NCBI RefSeq assembly: GCF_003346775.1
Contig: NZ_CP031219.1
Span: 2,108,001-2,172,000 of the forward strand
Source: Malaciobacter mytili LMG 24559
Lineage (GTDB): Bacteria > Campylobacterota > Campylobacteria > Campylobacterales > Arcobacteraceae
Reading direction: 5' to 3'
Length of the DNA: 64,000 nucleotides
Under the pieces are notes generated by a model. That model worked only from the letters and a program-made list of their open reading frames with translations. It had not been told where the DNA came from and searched no databases. Positions 1 through 8,256 of this stretch are shown one piece after another. Position 1 is the first letter of the stretch. The number at the start of each line of letters is the position of its first letter. The translations under genes and the position numbers were made by a program.

Positions 1-377
1 ATAAAGATTTCTTTTGGAAACATATAGAAGAATTTGATATAACAAAATTTATTGATTTATTATGGTACTTAGATTTTAATGATATTGATTTTGATAAGGT
101 TTCAAAAAATAAACTTTTAAATCAAATATATAATGCAAAAGGCTACTTAAAAACTTGTAATCATAGTAGTGATTTTGTACTTGATATTATGATTATCTTA
201 AATCGACATGAACATAAAGTGCCAGCTACCTTGGATTTTGAGTTTATTTGTACTTCTTGTAAACATATACATCCAATCTATGAATCAAGATGTCCACACT
301 GTCATAATATTCTAACTTTTAAAGTTAAATATAATTTAGCTAAGGATTTAAATGAAGAAAATCAATCTTTACAGTGA
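1..377 (+). CDS. C-terminal part of a zinc-ribbon protein (LapB/YciM-like tail)
   Basis: The reading frame is open from the window edge (first full codon at position 3), so this is the 3' end of a longer gene rather than a small gene starting at the in-frame ATG at 189. The last 50 residues carry two cysteine pairs, CTSC and CPHC, eleven residues apart. This resembles the rubredoxin-like metal ribbon at the end of LapB/YciM-type TPR proteins. The preceding residues look helical, but too little is present to count repeats. The stop overlaps rnhA by 26 bases, suggesting co-transcription and coupled translation. The family call is inferred from the ribbon alone. Confidence 0.6.
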   Translation, partial: KDFFWKHIEEFDITKFIDLLWYLDFNDIDFDKVSKNKLLNQIYNAKGYLKTCNHSSDFVLDIMIILNRHEHKVPATLDFEFICTSCKHIHPIYESRCPHCHNILTFKVKYNLAKDLNEENQSLQ

Positions 378-807
378 TGGTTCAAGTTTAGGAAACCCTG
401 GACCTGGAGGTTGGGGAACAATTCTTGAATATAATGGTTATGAAAAAGAACTTTTTGGAGGACAAAAAGATACTACAAATAATCAAATGGAATTAGTTGG
501 AGTAATTGAAGGTTTAAAAGCATTAAAAGAACCTTGTATTGTAAATGTGATTTCTGATTCAACTTATGTTGTAAAAGCAATTAATGAGTGGCTTGAAGGC
601 TGGGTTAGAAATAATTGGAAAAGTGCCTCAAAAAAACCCGTTAAAAATGTAGAGTTGTGGCAAGAGTATTTAAAAGTTTCAAAACCACACAAAATAAATG
701 CAATTTGGGTAAAAGGTCATGCAGGGCATGAGCATAATGAAAGATGTGATATACTAGCAAGAACATTTGCTGAAAACTTAAAAAGTAAAGGGGAAGAAAA
801 TGAGTGA
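352..807 (+). CDS. rnhA: Ribonuclease HI
   Basis: Cleaves the RNA strand of RNA-DNA hybrids, for example at Okazaki primers and R-loops. The 151-residue length is normal for the bacterial single-domain enzyme. The acidic catalytic set is complete: D9 (YSDGS), E47 (NQMEL), D69 (ISDST) and D133, with the flexible-loop histidine H123 in VKGHAGH. The start lies inside the end of the upstream gene, and the stop overlaps rnc by 8 bases, so rnhA, rnc and aroC form a tightly packed operon. A second, unrelated RNase H (type HII) is encoded near 18.6 kb. Confidence 0.97.
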   Translation: MKKINLYSDGSSLGNPGPGGWGTILEYNGYEKELFGGQKDTTNNQMELVGVIEGLKALKEPCIVNVISDSTYVVKAINEWLEGWVRNNWKSASKKPVKNVELWQEYLKVSKPHKINAIWVKGHAGHEHNERCDILARTFAENLKSKGEENE

Positions 808-1477
808 TTACTCAAAGTTAGAAAAGTGTTTGGGTTATCAGTTTAAAAATAAAGATCTGATAATCGAAGCACTTACACATAAAAGTTTAAAAAAGCCTTA
901 TAATAATGAAAGATTAGAGTTTCTAGGTGATGCTGTTTTAAACTTAATTGTAGGAGAATATTTATACTTAAATTTTCCAACTTCAAATGAAGGTGAATTA
1001 TCAAAAATTAGAGCTTCATTGGTAAATGAAACAGGCTTTACTAAACTAGCAAATGAGATTAGATTAGGTGATTATATCTATATTTCTACAGCTGAAGAGA
1101 GAAATAAAGGTAGAACAAAAGCTTCTATTTTATCTGATGCTTTTGAAGCAATTATGGGTGCAATATATTTAGAATCAGGACTTGAAGTTTTAAAGCCAAT
1201 TATTTTAAATCTACTACGAAGCACTTATGATAAAATCAATTTGGATGTTTTATTTAGTGATTATAAAACTGCTTTACAAGAAATAACACAAGCACAATTT
1301 GGAAGTATTCCTGAATATAGAATTGAAGGTTCATATGGTCCTGATCATAAAAAAGAGTTTGAAGTATCAATTTGGATTGATGGGGTTAAATATGGACAAG
1401 CAAAAGGTAAAAGTAAAAAATTAGCTCAACAAGCAGTTGCTAAAATTGCTATTGACAAATTTAAGGAAATTAATTAA
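800..1477 (+). CDS. rnc: Ribonuclease III
   Basis: Double-stranded RNA endonuclease that processes rRNA precursors and structured mRNAs. The 225-residue protein has an N-terminal endonuclease domain with the signature NERLEFLGD (residues 36-44, catalytic E40 and D44) and the second acidic pair D113/E116 in LSDAFEA. The last 70 or so residues form a dsRNA-binding domain ending in a [12 protein letters not shown] helix. It overlaps rnhA by 8 bases and aroC by one base (TAATG), so translation is probably coupled. rnhA-rnc-aroC is a recurring order in Campylobacterota. Confidence 0.97.
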   Translation: MSDYSKLEKCLGYQFKNKDLIIEALTHKSLKKPYNNERLEFLGDAVLNLIVGEYLYLNFPTSNEGELSKIRASLVNETGFTKLANEIRLGDYIYISTAEERNKGRTKASILSDAFEAIMGAIYLESGLEVLKPIILNLLRSTYDKINLDVLFSDYKTALQEITQAQFGSIPEYRIEGSYGPDHKKEFEVSIWIDGVKYGQAKGKSKKLAQQAVAKIAIDKFKEIN

Positions 1478-2553
1478 TGAATAGCTTTGGAGTAAAATTT
1501 AAATTTACAACTTTTGGTGAAAGTCATGGGAAAGCCTTAGGTTGTATTGTTGATGGAGTACCAGCAGGTATTAAAATAGATGAAGAATTTATTCAAAGTG
1601 AAATGAATAGAAGAAAGCCTGGACAAAATAAATATGCAACTGCAAGAAAAGAGAGTGATACAGTTGAAATTTTAAGTGGTGTCTTTGAAGGAGTAACAAC
1701 AGGAACTCCAATTTCTATGATAATTTTTAATGAAAATCAAAAAAGTAAAGATTACTCAAATGTAAAAGATTTGTTTAGACCAGGACATGCAGATTTTACT
1801 TACTTTAATAAATATGAAATTAGAGATTATAGAGGTGGAGGAAGAAGTAGTGCAAGAGAAACAGCAGCTAGAGTTGCAGCAGGAGCTATTGCTAAACTTT
1901 TATTAAAAGAGCTAAATATTAAAGTTCAAAGTGGAATTTGTGAAATTGATGGAATTAAAGCTTTAAATATTGATTTTTCAAATGTTGAAACTTCTGAGAT
2001 TTATGCTTTAGATAAACAAGTTGAAGAAGCCCAAAAAGAAGCTATTTTAAAAGCAAAAAATTCTCACAATAGTGTGGGAGGAGTTGCATTAATAAATATA
2101 CAAAATTGTCCTGTAGGACTTGGTGAACCACTATATTACAAACTTGATTCTCAATTAGCAAATGCAATGATGAGTATAAATGCAGTTAAGGCTATTGAAA
2201 TTGGTGATGGAATAAATAGTGTAGCTATTAAAGGCAATGAAAATAATGATGCCATAAGAGCAAATGGCTTTAAATCAAATCATAGTGGGGGAATTTTAGG
2301 TGGAATTTCAAATGGTGATGAAATTAACTTAAAAGTATATTTTAAACCAACCCCATCAATTTTTATAAAACAAGAAACAATTGATATTTATAATAATGAA
2401 GTTGAATGTGAATTAAAAGGAAGACATGATCCTTGTGTTGCAGTAAGAGGAAGTGTAGTAGCTGAATCTATGGCAGCTCTTGTAATTGCTGATATGTTAC
2501 TTTTAAATATGAGCTCAACAATTAAAAATATTAAAAAAGTTTATGGGAAGTAA
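1477..2553 (+). CDS. aroC: Chorismate synthase
   Basis: Last step of the shikimate pathway: converts EPSP to chorismate, using reduced FMN, for aromatic amino acids and other aromatics. At 358 residues it is the usual bacterial length. Family signatures are present: GESHGKALG at residues 14-22, the glycine/arginine-rich [11 protein letters not shown] near the middle, and [10 protein letters not shown] near the C-terminus. It is the last gene of the rnhA-rnc-aroC run; a terminator hairpin follows about 60 bases downstream. No flavin reductase domain is fused, so an external source of reduced FMN is needed. Confidence 0.97.
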   Translation: MNSFGVKFKFTTFGESHGKALGCIVDGVPAGIKIDEEFIQSEMNRRKPGQNKYATARKESDTVEILSGVFEGVTTGTPISMIIFNENQKSKDYSNVKDLFRPGHADFTYFNKYEIRDYRGGGRSSARETAARVAAGAIAKLLLKELNIKVQSGICEIDGIKALNIDFSNVETSEIYALDKQVEEAQKEAILKAKNSHNSVGGVALINIQNCPVGLGEPLYYKLDSQLANAMMSINAVKAIEIGDGINSVAIKGNENNDAIRANGFKSNHSGGILGGISNGDEINLKVYFKPTPSIFIKQETIDIYNNEVECELKGRHDPCVAVRGSVVAESMAALVIADMLLLNMSSTIKNIKKVYGK

Positions 2554-2610
2554 AAAGAAAAGATTAGTTTATAAAGTAAGTTTTACTTAATTTTTTTTAT
2601 ATATAATTTC

Positions 2611-2648
2611 AAAAGTACCTCTTTGGTCAAGGGGTACTTTTTTTTATA
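2611..2648. terminator. Bidirectional terminator between aroC and the NifX-like gene
   Basis: Perfect 9-bp stem, AAAAGTACC at 2611-2619 pairing with GGTACTTTT at 2633-2641, followed by more T on the + strand and preceded by A/T-rich sequence. It lies between two convergent genes and the stop of the minus-strand gene is directly beside it, so it can end both transcripts. Confidence 0.85.
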
Positions 2649-2970
2649 TCTTTTTTAATTTATCTTGAACAAAATCACTATATAAAGATAAAACTTTTTT
2701 TCTATTTTCTTCAACAAAAATAGATACTCCATTTTTCTTTAATTCTTCAATAGGTAAACCTTCTGTTTGAGAAACAACTATAACATTAAAATTATTCTTC
2801 TTAAACTCTTTTACAAGATCTTTTGAAGTTCTTTTTTTATCTAACATCTCTACAGAACTAATTGTTTGTCCAGTAAGATTTAAAATAGTAAAATATGAGG
2901 CTTCATTTATATTTGAAGCAACTTGTGACATGTAACTTAGATTTTCAACTGTAGGAAAGACTATTCGCAT
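2644..2970 (-). CDS. NifX/NafY-like cofactor-binding domain protein
   Basis: A 108-residue stand-alone protein with the layout of the dinitrogenase iron-molybdenum cofactor domain (NifX/NifB C-terminal fold): MRIVFPT first strand, YFTILNLTG second strand, then NVIVVSQTEG and a final helix-strand GVSIFVEENRK. Members bind metal-sulfur cofactors or precursors, but many small versions have no known partner. No nif genes are in the window, so a nitrogenase role is not implied. It is divergent from a DUF134 gene whose own tail looks NifX-like, which supports a functional link. Confidence is high for the fold and low for the substrate. Confidence 0.7.
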   Translation of the reverse strand: MRIVFPTVENLSYMSQVASNINEASYFTILNLTGQTISSVEMLDKKRTSKDLVKEFKKNNFNVIVVSQTEGLPIEELKKNGVSIFVEENRKKVLSLYSDFVQDKLKKI

Positions 2971-3072
2971 TTTATACCTTTTATCAAATTTTTAAAACAA
3001 TAAAAAGGATTTTTGTAAAAACTTAAAAAATTGATTATATATATAAAAAAGTTTTTACAAAAATAATGGTGT

Positions 3073-3078
3073 TATAAT
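3073..3078 (+). promoter_or_regulatory. -10 element of a promoter driving the non-coding stretch
   Basis: Perfect TATAAT preceded by T-rich runs, as usual for Campylobacterota sigma-70 promoters. Transcription should begin near 3083-3086, about 310 bases before the next coding start and right at the left arm of an inverted repeat. Confidence 0.65.
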
Positions 3079-3081
3079 CTT

Positions 3082-3231
3082 GATTGTCCCAAGAGAGGAG
3101 TGTTATTTTGTATGTTAGGCTAGACAACTAAACAAAATGGACAATCAAATTATATGTTAATATATTCTTCAAACCTAACCCCAATTCAAGTTCAACTAAG
3201 AATAAATTTGAGAGAGCGGGTTCACTTAGTT
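3082..3231 (+). ncRNA. Candidate structured RNA or leader of unknown family
   Basis: A promoter at 3073-3078 points into this gene-free stretch. GATTGTCC (3082-3089) pairs with GGACAATC (3139-3146), and stacked directly inside it ATTTTGT (3105-3111) pairs with ACAAAAT (3132-3138), leaving a one-sided 15-base purine-rich bulge (3090-3104). The 20-base loop contains GTTAGG (3114-3119), which is complementary to CCTAAC (3174-3179) downstream, a possible pseudoknot. A further stem joins AACTAAG (3194-3200) and CTTAGTT (3225-3231). No clear U-run terminator was found. It is either an independent RNA or a long leader of the DUF134 gene; it matches no family I recognise. Confidence 0.4.
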
Positions 3232-3357
3232 TAATTAAAAATTTATGTGCTATTCATAAAATTTTCATTTTGAGTTAAGTCTTATGAACATATGACCGAA
3301 TAATATCATTTATTTGAGCATATGTCAAGTACTTTTTTAAATTTTTCAATAAAATTA

Positions 3358-3366
3358 TGATAAAAT
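3358..3366 (+). promoter_or_regulatory. Extended -10 promoter of the DUF134 gene
   Basis: TGATAAAAT fits an extended -10 (TGn followed by TAAAAT). It lies about 30 bases before the start codon and upstream of an AAGGAG ribosome site at 3387-3392. This would let the gene be transcribed without the upstream structured stretch. An imperfect repeat with CATATG cores (3289-3295 and 3320-3326) lies just upstream and could be an operator. Confidence 0.55.
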
Positions 3367-3396
3367 AACCAAATCAAAAGAACACTAAGGAGATAA

Positions 3397-3987
3397 ATGC
3401 CTAGAGAAAAATTAGAGAGAAAATTAGATTTAAAACCTGTGTGTAAATACTTTGGACCCAAAGATACAAAAGCTAGTGAAGATGTGGTTTTACTACATGA
3501 AGAACTAGAAGCAATACATTTAATGGATTCATTTTGTATGTATCAAGAAGATGCAGCGAAAAAAATGAATGTATCAAGAGCAACATTTGCAAGAATTATA
3601 AAAAGTGCAAGAAAAAAAATCTCTTTGGCATTAATAACTGGTAAAAATATAAAAGTACATGAAGTTAAAAATGAATTTCATATAGCAATATGTTCAAATA
3701 CAAAAGATGAATTTGAATACTCTGAGGCTGAAGCAAAATATATATGGATTATATTTATAAAAGATTATAAAATTAAATCTATTAGTTGCATAAATAATCC
3801 AATGTTTGAAAATGAAGAAGAAGCTACATGTAATGTACTGCCTGATGTTTTATATGATTATGGAGTTAATTATTTTATGATAAAAGATATTGATTATGAT
3901 TTAAAAATTTCTTTAATTGCAAAGGGAATTTATCCTATTTTAAAAGAAGAGATACAAATAGATAATTTAGTAGATATTTTTCAATAG
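3397..3987 (+). CDS. DUF134 helix-turn-helix protein with NifX-like C-terminal domain
   Basis: The N-terminal half (about residues 1-90) is a DUF134 protein: MPREKLERKL start, the helix ELEAIHLMD, and a sigma-like helix-turn-helix DAAKKMNVSRATFARII. The C-terminal half (about 92-196) has strands and helices in NifX order, with FHIAICSNTK, YIWIIFIKDYK, then LPDVLYDYGVNYFMIKDI and IAKGIYPILKE. DUF134 genes often sit next to NifX/NifB-type genes; here one such gene is divergent and a second copy of the domain appears fused. A role as a DNA-binding sensor of a metal-sulfur cofactor is inference. AAGGAG at 3387-3392 supports the start. Confidence 0.75.
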   Translation: MPREKLERKLDLKPVCKYFGPKDTKASEDVVLLHEELEAIHLMDSFCMYQEDAAKKMNVSRATFARIIKSARKKISLALITGKNIKVHEVKNEFHIAICSNTKDEFEYSEAEAKYIWIIFIKDYKIKSISCINNPMFENEEEATCNVLPDVLYDYGVNYFMIKDIDYDLKISLIAKGIYPILKEEIQIDNLVDIFQ

Positions 3988-4005
3988 AGACCTTTAAAGT
4001 CTCTA
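3985..4005. terminator. Hairpin shared by the convergent DUF134 and htpX genes
   Basis: TAGAGAC (3985-3991) and GTCTCTA (3999-4005) form a 7-bp stem with a 7-base loop; the stop codons of both genes are inside the arms. The T-run begins only at about 4011, so termination strength is uncertain. Confidence 0.6.
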
Positions 4006-4851
4006 TATCTGTTTTTTCAACTCTTCTAATCTTGCTATTCTATCTTCTGTTGTAGGATGAGTTCTAAATAAATCAGAAAATTTCATATCTTTTCCACTAA
4101 ATGGATTTATAATAAACATATGAGCTGTTTGTTCTGTTGCATTATGAACTTCACCTCTTTTTGCAAAACTTTCCAATTTACTTAAAGCACTTTGTAATGC
4201 ACTAGGATTTCCTGTAAGTCTTGCAGCACCTTCATCAGCCATATACTCTCTACTTCTACTTACTGTCATTTGTATAATTGCAGCAGCTAATGGTAAAACT
4301 ATTGCTAAAATAATCATAATAATTGGGTTTGAGTTTTGTCTATCATTTCCACCACCAAACATTGCACCAAATTGCATCATATTTGCAATCATTGCAATTG
4401 CTCCTGCAAAAACAGCAGCTATTGTTCCAATTAAAATATCATAATGCCTAACATGTGATAATTCATGGGCAATTACTGCTTCTATTTCTTTTTCATTTAA
4501 TAAATCAATTAACCCTTGAGTTACAGCAATAGCTGCATGCTCATGATTTCTACCTGTTGCAAAAGCATTTGGAGTATGTTCAGGAATTATATAAACTCTT
4601 GGCATTGGTAAATTTGCTTTATATGCTAGTTTTTGTGTAATTTGATATATATAATTTCTTTTATCAAGAACTTCAACGGCATTGTATTGTGCAAGAACTT
4701 GTTTATCTGAATAATAATAAGCATAAAAGTTCATCCCACCAGCAAGCAAAAAGGCAATAAGCATTCCATTTGCTCCTCCAAAAGAGTAACCAATAAATAC
4801 AAATAATACAGATAAAAGAGCTAAAAAAAATACTGTTTTTACTTGTTCCAT
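4003..4851 (-). CDS. htpX: HtpX-type membrane zinc protease (M48)
   Basis: Inner-membrane endopeptidase that degrades damaged membrane proteins. Two hydrophobic segments lie at about residues 5-20 and 28-48. The zinc motif is HELSH at 129-133, followed by two further hydrophobic stretches (about 143-165 and 178-196), and the third ligand is E202 in [12 protein letters not shown]. At 282 residues it is the usual length. It is convergent with the DUF134 gene and divergent from a SixA-like gene. In other bacteria htpX responds to membrane or heat stress; no heat-shock operator was recognised here. Confidence 0.95.
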   Translation of the reverse strand: MEQVKTVFFLALLSVLFVFIGYSFGGANGMLIAFLLAGGMNFYAYYYSDKQVLAQYNAVEVLDKRNYIYQITQKLAYKANLPMPRVYIIPEHTPNAFATGRNHEHAAIAVTQGLIDLLNEKEIEAVIAHELSHVRHYDILIGTIAAVFAGAIAMIANMMQFGAMFGGGNDRQNSNPIIMIILAIVLPLAAAIIQMTVSRSREYMADEGAARLTGNPSALQSALSKLESFAKRGEVHNATEQTAHMFIINPFSGKDMKFSDLFRTHPTTEDRIARLEELKKQI

Positions 4852-4948
4852 AACTCTACCTTTTAATTAAATTTCATATACTATATTATATTATAATTTA
4901 TCAAGTTTAACAAACAATTAAAAGCTACTAAATTCTTAAGGAGATATT

Positions 4949-5440
4949 TTGAAAAAGTTATATTTAATTAGACATGCTAAGTCTTCATGGAAAAATTTAA
5001 CCCTAGAAGATTTTGATAGACCTTTAAATAAAAGAGGCAAAAAAAATGCACCATTTATGGGAAACTTACTAAAACAATTGGAAATAAAACCTGATTTAAT
5101 CATAGCCTCTCCTTCATATAGAACTAGAATTACAGCAGAATTAATAGCTTTGGAAATTAATTATGACAAACATAAAATAGAATATTATGAAAATTTATAT
5201 GAAGCTTCTTTAGAAGATATAGAAGAGGCTATAAAATATTTAGAAGATAAATATGAAACTATATTTTTAGTGGGACACAATCCAAGTTTAAATCAATTTA
5301 GTGAAAAATTTGCTTCATTTAAAGATAATATCCCCACTTGCGGAATTATTGAATTAAGCTTTAATTGTCAAAATTGGCAAAAGATTTCACCTAGCAATTG
5401 TAAATTAATATCTTTTGAATATCCAAAAAAATATAAATAG
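4949..5440 (+). CDS. SixA-like histidine phosphatase, first copy
   Basis: Member of the histidine phosphatase (phosphoglycerate mutase-like) superfamily, of the small SixA type, which removes phosphate from phosphohistidine in phosphorelay proteins. The 163 residues begin MKKLYLIRHAKSSW with the catalytic RH at 8-9; the second histidine is in LVGHNPS near residue 113. The start is TTG at 4949, supported by AAGGAG at 4938-4943 five bases upstream and by alignment with the second copy. The physiological target is unknown; the window encodes several histidine kinases but no Hpt domain was seen. Confidence 0.85.
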   Translation: MKKLYLIRHAKSSWKNLTLEDFDRPLNKRGKKNAPFMGNLLKQLEIKPDLIIASPSYRTRITAELIALEINYDKHKIEYYENLYEASLEDIEEAIKYLEDKYETIFLVGHNPSLNQFSEKFASFKDNIPTCGIIELSFNCQNWQKISPSNCKLISFEYPKKYK

Positions 5441-5513
5441 TAAAAAATAATGTCATTTTTATTAATTTTCAAGTTAAAACTTTTTACAATTAAAAAAATG
5501 ATTTAGGGTTAAT

Positions 5514-5987
5514 ATGAAAACATTATATTTATTAAGACATGGGGAAAAAGAAGAGAATATTTCTCAAGATGATTATGATATTAATCTAACGCAAAAAGGC
5601 AAAGATGATATTGCAAAGTTAGCAAAAAAACTTCTAAAAAGAGAAATAAATCTTGATTTAATAGTTTCAAGTCCAGCAAATAGAGCAAGACAAACTGCTG
5701 AAGTTTTAGTAAAAGAGCTAAATTATCCAAGAAATATTATGTATAATGAAGTAATTTATCAAGCTTTTTTAAATGAACTAAATGAAACAATTACTTATAC
5801 TTTTGACACAGTTAATTCTTTATTAATTGTAGGACACAATCCTTCTTTAGCTGCCCTTGCTTATACTTTTTGTGGTTTTAGAGAACCCTTTGATATGGGA
5901 GATATAATAAGAATTGATTTTAATTGTAACTCTTGGGTAGAAATAGGAAAGCATAATGCTAGTTTTAACTTTTTTGAAAAGCCATAA
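5514..5987 (+). CDS. SixA-like histidine phosphatase, second copy
   Basis: A 157-residue paralogue of the preceding gene, 73 bases downstream on the same strand. It has RHGEK at residues 8-12 and the partner histidine in IVGHNPS. Both copies share the arrangement ASPxxRTRxTAE or SSPANRARQTAE that follows the catalytic core, so both look catalytically intact. They differ throughout, which suggests an old tandem duplication with divergence in target. AGGG a few bases before the ATG is the likely ribosome site. A hairpin follows the stop. Confidence 0.85.
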   Translation: MKTLYLLRHGEKEENISQDDYDINLTQKGKDDIAKLAKKLLKREINLDLIVSSPANRARQTAEVLVKELNYPRNIMYNEVIYQAFLNELNETITYTFDTVNSLLIVGHNPSLAALAYTFCGFREPFDMGDIIRIDFNCNSWVEIGKHNASFNFFEKP

Positions 5988-5993
5988 AAATTA

Positions 5994-6026
5994 GGAACTA
6001 GGATTTTATAATAATCTCCTAGTATC
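5994..6026. terminator. Hairpin between the second SixA-like gene and mnmE
   Basis: ACTAGGA (5997-6003) pairs with TCCTAGT (6017-6023) and flanking GGA/TCC can extend the stem. It lies between convergent genes; no strong T-run follows on either strand. Confidence 0.55.
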
Positions 6027-6029
6027 CAA

Positions 6030-7373
6030 TTATTTACCTAAACAGAACTCTCCAAACATAACATCTAACATCTCGTCATTGTCATATGGTCTTGTAATAT
6101 TTGAAATATTATGTAAAGCTTCTGTTATATGATGAGCAAAAAATTCCAATTCTCCTGTTTGTAAAGGGAAAGTTGCTTCATTTATATGATGTAAAGTTAG
6201 CTCAACACTTTGAATTTGTCTTTTTGAAATTAGAGTCATCTCATCACTATGAGTATTGGCATCTAAAATTTTTTCTATTTTTTCTATTAAAGGATTAATA
6301 CTTTGCTTAGTACTTAATTCAATAAAATCATTAAGTTTAGATTTTTCAAAAGAATTTTGTAAATCTGTTTTATTTAATACTTTAATAATTTGCTTATTTG
6401 AATTTTCTTTTAATAAAGATAAAATCTTTTCATCTTCACTATCACAAGGTTTACTATTATCAAATAAAGCTACAACAATATCTGCTTGCTCTATTGCTTC
6501 AATTGATTTTTCAATTCCAATTTTTTCTATAATATCAGAAGTCTCATCTCTAATTCCAGCAGTATCTACTATTTTTATAATATGAGTTCCTATTTTAACA
6601 GACTCTTCAATAGTATCTCTAGTAGTTCCAGCAATATCAGAAATAATAGCTCTATCAAAATTTAGCAATTTATTTAATAAAGAAGATTTACCAACATTTG
6701 GTTTTCCAACAATTGCTATTTTAAAACCTTCTATCATCCCTTCTCTTCTCTTACTAGCTTCAAGAGTGTTAGAAAGTTTTTCTTTTATTTTTGTAAGTTT
6801 TACATCAATTTTTTCTAAAATATCATCTGGTAAATCATCTTCTGCATAATCAATACTAACTTCTGTATAAGCTAGCATAAAAAGTAAATCTTCTCTAATA
6901 TCATTTACAAAAAAACTTAATTCACCTTTTAACTGTTTAGCTAAAAGTTTAACTGCATCTTCACTTCTTGCTTCAATAATTTTAGAAATTGCCTCTGCTT
7001 TACTTAAATCTATTTTTCCATTTAAAAAAGCTCTTTTTGAAAACTCTCCAGGATTTGCTATTCTTGCACCAAGGGCAATTACTTCATCTAAAATCATATT
7101 AGCAATTGCTACTCCACCATGACATTGAAACTCAACAATATCTTCACCAGTAAATGAAAAAGGTGCTTTAAAATAGATTAATAAACCTTCATCAATAGGG
7201 TTTTCATCTTTTGAATAAAGTGTTGATAAAGTTACATATCTTGGAGTTAAATTAGTTTTTTTTGAGATTTTAAGAGCTATTGGTAAAGCGTTTTTACCAC
7301 TAACTCTTACAATAGAGATTGAACCAATACCATTGGCTGTTGCTATTGCAACAATTGTACTATCATCAAACAA
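6030..7373 (-). CDS. mnmE: tRNA modification GTPase MnmE
   Basis: Works with MnmG to place the (carboxymethyl)aminomethyl group on the wobble uridine of several tRNAs. The 447 residues have the N-terminal folate-binding domain (about 1-118), a helical domain and an inserted Ras-like G domain: G1 GKPNVGKSS at 223-231, switch region GTTRDT at 249-254, DTAG at 270-273 and NKTD. The protein ends in FCLGK, the conserved C-terminal cysteine motif. It is the last gene of the operon that begins at rpmH; the gap to the jag gene is two bases. MnmG is not in the window. Confidence 0.97.
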   Translation of the reverse strand: MFDDSTIVAIATANGIGSISIVRVSGKNALPIALKISKKTNLTPRYVTLSTLYSKDENPIDEGLLIYFKAPFSFTGEDIVEFQCHGGVAIANMILDEVIALGARIANPGEFSKRAFLNGKIDLSKAEAISKIIEARSEDAVKLLAKQLKGELSFFVNDIREDLLFMLAYTEVSIDYAEDDLPDDILEKIDVKLTKIKEKLSNTLEASKRREGMIEGFKIAIVGKPNVGKSSLLNKLLNFDRAIISDIAGTTRDTIEESVKIGTHIIKIVDTAGIRDETSDIIEKIGIEKSIEAIEQADIVVALFDNSKPCDSEDEKILSLLKENSNKQIIKVLNKTDLQNSFEKSKLNDFIELSTKQSINPLIEKIEKILDANTHSDEMTLISKRQIQSVELTLHHINEATFPLQTGELEFFAHHITEALHNISNITRPYDNDEMLDVMFGEFCLGK

Positions 7374-7375
7374 TT

Positions 7376-8248
7376 TTACTGCTCTTTACTTCTATATTCA
7401 TTAACAAGTACATATCTATCACCTCTAATATTTGTTTTAACAGCAACATATTTATTAGGGAATTCATCTCTTAATCTTTTAAGAGCAATATGAACTAAAA
7501 TTCCATCTAAAGGTTTTGTTTTAAAACTACCTTTTTCTTTTATAATTTCAATTGCAGGTTCTAAATATGTATGAATAGAATCTTCTTGATTTTTTAAAAA
7601 CTCTGCAACTTCTAATCTTAGCATAAGACCATATTTTTCATTTATCCAATTAAAAAGAATATAAGATAAGGCTTTATACCTATATCCTTCTTTTCCAATT
7701 AATAAAGCAGAGTCTACTCCTGTAAATTCAACATAAATTGTTTCATCATCATAAAACTCTACTTTAGTTTCATCAATATCATAACATGTGTTTGAAAACA
7801 AAGAATCAATTCCAGCTTTTACTTCTTGTAAAATTTCATCTTTATCTTTTTTTACAATTAATTGAGAAATTTGTTGTTTTTCATCTACCTCATAAAAGTT
7901 ATCAAAAATATTTTCTTTTGATTCTAAATTAGGAACACTTCTCAATTCTTGTTTTTTATAACTTTTTACTTGTATTTCTTCTTTATTTGAATCTTGTATT
8001 TTTTTAGAAACATCTTCGATTTTTATATCTTTTTTTCTAAAAGAGTGTTCTTTATTTTTTCTTGCGTAGCTACTAACTTGTGAGCTTTTTTCAAAAACTC
8101 TAATTATGGCATTTTTTTTGCCAATACCAAGAAATCCTTTTCTTGGTTGTTGGTCTATTTCAATTTCTAAATTAGTAATTGAGCACTGAAATTCATTTTT
8201 TGCTAATTCATAAGCTTCTTCTAAACTCTTTGCTTCAAACTTTTTCAT
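7376..8248 (-). CDS. jag: Jag/KhpB RNA-binding protein
   Basis: Cytoplasmic RNA-binding protein commonly encoded beside yidC. The N-terminal Jag domain (about 1-55) includes the motif KGFLGIGKKNA. A long charged linker (about 60-150) follows, then a KH-type domain with LIGKEGYRYKALSYI and an R3H-like C-terminal region ending in RGDRYVLVNEYRS. The 290-residue length exceeds many Jag proteins because of the linker. It sits between yidC (8-base gap) and mnmE. In Gram-positives KhpB affects cell division and elongation; its role in Campylobacterota is not established. Confidence 0.9.
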   Translation of the reverse strand: MKKFEAKSLEEAYELAKNEFQCSITNLEIEIDQQPRKGFLGIGKKNAIIRVFEKSSQVSSYARKNKEHSFRKKDIKIEDVSKKIQDSNKEEIQVKSYKKQELRSVPNLESKENIFDNFYEVDEKQQISQLIVKKDKDEILQEVKAGIDSLFSNTCYDIDETKVEFYDDETIYVEFTGVDSALLIGKEGYRYKALSYILFNWINEKYGLMLRLEVAEFLKNQEDSIHTYLEPAIEIIKEKGSFKTKPLDGILVHIALKRLRDEFPNKYVAVKTNIRGDRYVLVNEYRSKEQ

Positions 8249-8256
8249 ATTTTTTC

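Noticed and set aside
2644-2970. A nitrogen-fixation role for the NifX-like protein
   Set aside because: No nifH, nifD, nifK, nifB or related genes are in the window, and small NifX-like proteins are common in non-diazotrophs.
3082-3231. The structured stretch as tRNA, tmRNA, 4.5S RNA or 6S RNA
   Set aside because: No acceptor/T-arm pattern or CCA, no tmRNA start or tag, no SRP loop motif, and the 5' end pairs locally at 60 bases rather than with a distant 3' end as in 6S RNA.
6101-6585. Plus-strand frames within mnmE
   Set aside because: Antisense shadows of a well-conserved gene; no ribosome site or recognisable protein.
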